Shown here piece after piece: positions 52,450 to 55,668 of a DNA stretch of 55,668 nucleotides. The notes beneath the pieces were generated by a model that saw only the letters and a list, made by a program, of their open reading frames with translations, searched no databases and was not told where the DNA came from. Both the position numbers and the translations under genes were made by a program. Position 1 is the stretch's first letter, and each line of letters opens with the position of its first letter. Origin of the DNA: Scopulibacillus darangshiensis (GTDB lineage: Bacteria; Bacillota; Bacilli; Bacillales; Sporolactobacillaceae); assembly GCF_004341035.1 (NCBI RefSeq), contig NZ_SLXK01000029.1:1-55668 (forward strand). Reading direction: 5' to 3'.

Positions 52450-53646
52450 TTATTTTTTATTCCCTTCCAACACTGACAGACGATTTATTGCAGCTTCCAT
52501 TCTGCTCAAACCTTCTTTTAAAATTGACCGAGGACAAGCAATATTAATCCTTGTGAACCCTTCACCCCCTGGGCCGAATATGTAACCTTCATCAAAAGCT
52601 ACCTTGGCCTCTTTTTGCATTAATCTCTCTAGATCTTTTGAATTTAAACCTAATTCTCGGCAATCCAGCCAAACTAAGTATGTCCCTTCTGGTTTTATAA
52701 CCTTAATTTTCGGTATACGATTTTCCATGTACGCTGTGAGGAATTCCAGGTTTCCTTCTATATAATCAAGACATTGATCCAACCATTCAGCACCAAATCT
52801 ATAAGCGCTTTCTAACGCCATAATTCCGAATGTGTTGGGATGACTAAGAAAATGGGTTTCAACGACTTTGGTAAATACAGCCCGTAACTTCTCGTTTGGG
52901 ATGATAATGTTCGATGTTTGCAAACCGGCCAAATTAAACGTTTTACTAGGTGCTGTACAAACTATTGAGTTGTTGGCAAACTCCTTAGATATAGAAGCGA
53001 AATTCACATGATTTTGATTTTTTAAGATTAAATCAAAGTGTATTTCGTCCGCCACGACAACAACACCATGCTCAATACAGATATCTCCTAATTTCGTAAG
53101 TTCTTCTTTTGTCCATACCCTTCCGACTGGATTATGCGGGCTGCAAAGAAACAGCAGCTTAACATCGGGGTCCAGTTTTTGTACTAAGTCATCAAAATCC
53201 ATCGTATACCGACCGTTTTCAAATTTAAGCGGATTGTATACTAAGTCACGTTCATGCCTGACCACAACTTCTTTAAACGGATAGTAGACAGGCGGCTGAA
53301 TAATAACTTTATCACCGGGTTCGGTAAAGGCTTCAACAATTAAGCTTAGTCCTGGAACGACCCCCGGACTATGACATATCCATTCCCTCTCCACAAGCCA
53401 GTCGTGCCTTTGTTCCATCCATTCGATAATGGCTTCAAGGTATGATTGCGGTCTTGTTGTATAGCCATAAATACCTTGTTCTACCCTTTTCTTTAGAGCT
53501 TCAATGACAGGTTGAGGAGCCGGGAAGTCCATATCTGCAACCCACATCGGGAGAATATCCTTGTCGCCAAATAAACTCTCTGTTTCATCCCACTTTATTG
53601 AAGCGCTTCCAAATCGGTCGATTTCCTTATCAAAGTCATATTTCAT
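52450..53646 (-). CDS. patB: PLP-dependent C-S lyase, MalY/PatB family
   Basis: A 398-aa fold-type I PLP enzyme. It begins with DILPMWVADMDFPAPQPV, typical of MalY/PatB, and has CSPHNPVGRVW, VVVADEIHFDLI and the PLP lysine in TAPSKTFNLAGLQ. PatB enzymes cleave cystathionine or related S-conjugates to homocysteine or a thiol, pyruvate and ammonia. It is followed by an amino acid permease, so it may use an imported cysteine S-conjugate. MalY-type regulatory roles cannot be excluded. Confidence 0.87.
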   Translation of the reverse strand: MKYDFDKEIDRFGSASIKWDETESLFGDKDILPMWVADMDFPAPQPVIEALKKRVEQGIYGYTTRPQSYLEAIIEWMEQRHDWLVEREWICHSPGVVPGLSLIVEAFTEPGDKVIIQPPVYYPFKEVVVRHERDLVYNPLKFENGRYTMDFDDLVQKLDPDVKLLFLCSPHNPVGRVWTKEELTKLGDICIEHGVVVVADEIHFDLILKNQNHVNFASISKEFANNSIVCTAPSKTFNLAGLQTSNIIIPNEKLRAVFTKVVETHFLSHPNTFGIMALESAYRFGAEWLDQCLDYIEGNLEFLTAYMENRIPKIKVIKPEGTYLVWLDCRELGLNSKDLERLMQKEAKVAFDEGYIFGPGGEGFTRINIACPRSILKEGLSRMEAAINRLSVLEGNKK

Positions 53647-53710
53647 AGGTCTTAACCCCTCCGTTTCAACGGTAAAATTAGAACACTTAATCAGAAAAGA
53701 ATCGACATAC

Positions 53711-54394
53711 TCACACTTGGGCTTTACTTAAATACCTATAGATTGTGGCTTCTGATGTTTCTAGGTAATGGGCCACTTTCACTACAGCACCTTTTATTAA
53801 AAACACACCCCTTTCGGACAATTTTTGTACAACCTTCATTTTTTCTTCAGATGACATTCTATCAGGCTGTATATCTATTTCTGACAGTGTTCTCTCAATA
53901 ATCGATGTTGTCAAATCCTCAATAGAGGTATGAAGGTCTTCGATTGGTTCTTTTGGCGCTTCTATTTTTGTATGTCCTTGGTTAAAGGTTGTTGCTGATT
54001 CACCAAATATCCCCTCTATAACTTGATTCAGCAGATTTTGTGTCTCTTGAATTTTCCGAATATCAATGTTTATACAAAGCATTCCAATGACATTGCCTTC
54101 ATCATTCTTGATAAGAAAGGTAGATGAACGCAATATTTCACCGTCTTTCGTTTTACCAGAATAGTTTATTAGGAAGTCTTTCTCTAGATCAGACCCTTCC
54201 TTTAAAATTTTTAAGGCGAGGTCAGTTAACGAGCCACCAACCTTTCTGCCGCTGACGTGACTGTTTTTAATAGCTAGAATTGAATTTTCAATGCTGCTTA
54301 CATCATGTAAAACGACCTCACAATGTTTTCCTAAAACGTTGCCTAAAAAATCTACAAGCGGGACATAGCATAATAAAGCATTATCAGAATTAAT
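53711..54394 (-). CDS. YheO-like PAS/HTH regulator with apparent ATT start
   Basis: The frame from 54394 gives 227 aa, normal for the YheO/DauR family. It has a PAS-6 domain (about 6-115; LCYVPLVDFLGNVLGKHCEV, VLHDVSSIENSILAIKN, VSGRKVGGSLTDLALKIL) and a C-terminal HTH (GVFLIKGAVVKVAHYLETSE, ATIYRYL). No in-frame ATG, GTG or TTG exists between the upstream stop and the middle of the PAS domain. The only start with a ribosome site (GGTGG, seven bases) at the right place is ATT 54392-54394. A TTG at 54133 would give only 140 aa and cut the PAS domain. Either ATT is used, or an ATG was mutated. Confidence 0.7.
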   Translation of the reverse strand: MNSDNALLCYVPLVDFLGNVLGKHCEVVLHDVSSIENSILAIKNSHVSGRKVGGSLTDLALKILKEGSDLEKDFLINYSGKTKDGEILRSSTFLIKNDEGNVIGMLCINIDIRKIQETQNLLNQVIEGIFGESATTFNQGHTKIEAPKEPIEDLHTSIEDLTTSIIERTLSEIDIQPDRMSSEEKMKVVQKLSERGVFLIKGAVVKVAHYLETSEATIYRYLSKAQV

Positions 54395-54444
54395 ATGATC
54401 ACCACCAATTTCATTAACTGTTAAAGCACTTTCACTTAATCTTT

Positions 54445-54466
54445 TTATAATAAAGATTTATTATAA
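54445..54466. promoter_or_regulatory. Perfect inverted repeat in the divergent YheO-like/DUF169 region
   Basis: TTATAATAAA and TTTATTATAA flank two bases (GA). It lies between the regulator's start and the DUF169 promoter, a good place for autoregulation by the YheO-like protein. AT-rich composition weakens the case. Confidence 0.45.
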
Positions 54467-54500
54467 GAATAATTTATCATCACACCGTTGTCAATATTTT

Positions 54501-54529
54501 TTGAAAACTTTTTATTATCCGAGTATGAT
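54501..54529 (+). promoter_or_regulatory. Sigma-A promoter of the DUF169 gene
   Basis: TTGAAA (54501-54506) and TATGAT (54524-54529), 17 bases apart, 25 bases before the preferred start codon. Confidence 0.6.
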
Positions 54530-54554
54530 GGTAACTAACACAGGGAGGGATTCA

Positions 54555-55370
54555 ATGTCAACTGAACATCAAACGCAATTCAATTGGCGAGAACTTGTTG
54601 GGGATTTAAACAAATACTTGCGATTGAAGACAATTCCCATTGGTATGAAGGCATTTTCTAATTCGAAAGAAATGGAAACTATTCCGAAGATACGCCGACC
54701 GAAAAGGAGACATCTTCTCGACCAAATTGTCGCCCAATCGGCCCGTCTTGGCTGGACTGTTGGCATCACGGCAGAGAACCTCGCAATGAAACAATGCGGT
54801 GCGATTGCAGGATTGATGCCACAAGATGAAGATTGGTATTCTGGGGAAGCCATGAACGGGATTTGGTTCAGCACTCAGGAAGATTCGGCTGCTCATCAGC
54901 GTGCACTTGACGCCGTCCCATACGGAAAATATGAAGCAATAGCTGTTTCACCATTAGAAACGGGACGTCTCGAACCCCCTGATATTTGTCTTATTTATGC
55001 CACGCCCGGTCAAATGATCACGCTCATTAACGGGCTTCAGTGGAAAGGGTACAAAAAATTCGAATGGAGTGTTGCAGGAGAAAGCTCTTGTGCGGATTCA
55101 TGGGGGAAGGCACTATCGACAGGCGAACCAAGCTTATCCATTCCCTGCTATGCCGAACGCCGCTATGGCGGCGTGTTAGATGATGAACTGTTAATGGCCA
55201 TCCCACCGAAAGATCTAGTGAAAGGCATCGAGGGTATGGCGCACCTTTCCAAAAACGGTCTGCGCTACCCAATTCCGCAATATGGCATCCAGGCTGATCC
55301 AACAGAGTCCCTCGCTCCAATTTACCCCTTTTGGGTGAATAATGGGAAGGCAAATGGAGAGGGAATTTAA
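54555..55370 (+). CDS. DUF169 family protein
   Basis: A 271-aa protein from ATG 54555, five bases after GGGAGGG; the longer frame starts inside the promoter. DUF169 signatures are LKTIPIGMKAF near the N-terminus, a Cys in AMKQCGAIAGL, CADSWGKALSTGEPSLSIPC (about 191-210) and RRYGGV. Members of the family are found in many bacteria and archaea; no reaction is established to my knowledge. It diverges from the YheO-like regulator and is likely controlled with the PatB operon. Confidence 0.75.
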   Translation: MSTEHQTQFNWRELVGDLNKYLRLKTIPIGMKAFSNSKEMETIPKIRRPKRRHLLDQIVAQSARLGWTVGITAENLAMKQCGAIAGLMPQDEDWYSGEAMNGIWFSTQEDSAAHQRALDAVPYGKYEAIAVSPLETGRLEPPDICLIYATPGQMITLINGLQWKGYKKFEWSVAGESSCADSWGKALSTGEPSLSIPCYAERRYGGVLDDELLMAIPPKDLVKGIEGMAHLSKNGLRYPIPQYGIQADPTESLAPIYPFWVNNGKANGEGI

Positions 55371-55378
55371 AGGGTTCT

Positions 55379-55425
55379 AAATGAAAGAGCAAATCTCAGG
55401 GGGCGGGAGATTTGCTCTTTCATTT
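55379..55425 (+). terminator. Strong terminator of the DUF169 gene
   Basis: Nineteen-base perfect arms (AAATGAAAGAGCAAATCTC at 55379-55397, its complement at 55407-55425) with a nine-base loop, eight bases after the stop codon. Confidence 0.85.
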
Positions 55426-55480
55426 AAAAGTTGATCCATATTATTTGGAATGGCAAAATAGCTATTAACTTACGGGAAAA

Positions 55481-55543
55481 TCGAAATTCTTACGGATGCT
55501 ACAAGGAATATTACGTGACCTGAAACCCAAAGGCCTTTCATAA
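55481..55543 (-). repeat. Degenerate dispersed repeat, copy 2
   Basis: Inverted relative of 1621-1680: it shares GAAAGGC, the TTTGGG block and CCGTAAGAAT in the same order on the minus strand. The rest of 55426-55668 shows no gene or other element. Confidence 0.4.
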
Positions 55544-55668
55544 TATGCCATTAGGTTGTGCGATAACTTAGTTACTCAAACTTCGCAGACTGAAATCGGC
55601 AAATAAGCCTTGATATAATTGGGCAAGGCTGCTACCCATTGTTGAAGTTGACTTTGTATAAGTTTTTT

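Overview
The window looks like the chromosome of a low-GC Gram-positive, spore-former-type member of the Bacillaceae or a close relative. The evidence is AGGAGG-type ribosome binding sites, frequent TTG and GTG starts, lipobox lipoproteins, a tryptophan T-box in front of an anti-TRAP gene, and operons with close Bacillus subtilis counterparts (ycsF/kipI/kipA and yxeL-Q). The strain cannot be named from the sequence alone. Most of the window is accessory catabolism: about seven self-contained modules, most with their own regulator, an importer and two to six enzymes.

Layout. 0.1-1.3 kb: proline dehydrogenase preceded by a small membrane ORF broken by an in-frame TGA. 1.8-5.8 kb: an LXG-type polymorphic toxin with a duplicated C-terminal module, followed by three paralogous lipoproteins that are candidate immunity proteins. 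6-7.2 kb: an acetyltransferase and an XRE regulator diverging from a palindromic control region. 7.2-8.2 kb: a Trp T-box, an anti-TRAP gene (rtpA) and a methyltransferase remnant. 8.2-12.9 kb: a GAF/PucR-type regulator divergent from an MFS transporter and an M20 amidohydrolase. 13.3-20.7 kb: the 5-oxoprolinase operon (pxpA, NRAMP-like transporter, ycsI, pxpB, pxpC, biotin carrier, biotin carboxylase, IclR regulator). A 40-bp exact inverted repeat flanks this block and the adjacent phospholipase-D-like gene. 22.9-29.4 kb: a sigma-54 activator divergent from two cytosine-deaminase-like amidohydrolases, a CDA-fold deaminase and a DUF3311/sodium-solute symporter pair, with a textbook -24/-12 promoter. 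29.4-31.6 kb: gene remnants plus an Rpn-type nuclease. 31.6-40.6 kb: a four-carbon acid-sugar operon (DapA-like aldolase, Fe-alcohol dehydrogenase, DUF1537 kinase, PdxA2, NRAMP-like transporter, BNR sialidase-like protein) with a PrpR-type regulator that has lost its sigma-54 motifs. 40.7-48.5 kb: an RpiR-controlled operon matching B. subtilis yxeLMNOPQ gene for gene, with an aspartase/fumarase-superfamily lyase where B. subtilis has the YxeK monooxygenase. This predicts a lyase-type S-(2-succino)cysteine breakdown pathway. 48.7-55.4 kb: a YheO-like regulator with no normal start codon, heading a PatB lyase/APC permease/AhpD-like/YdhR-like/MFS operon and divergent from a DUF169 gene.

The most interesting items are the LXG/lipoprotein locus, the lyase-type yxe operon, the sigma-54 amidohydrolase regulon, and the acid-sugar operon with its metal-motif-less NRAMP transporter and sialidase-like protein. 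Functions of the modules are inferred from family membership and gene order; none can be proved from sequence alone.
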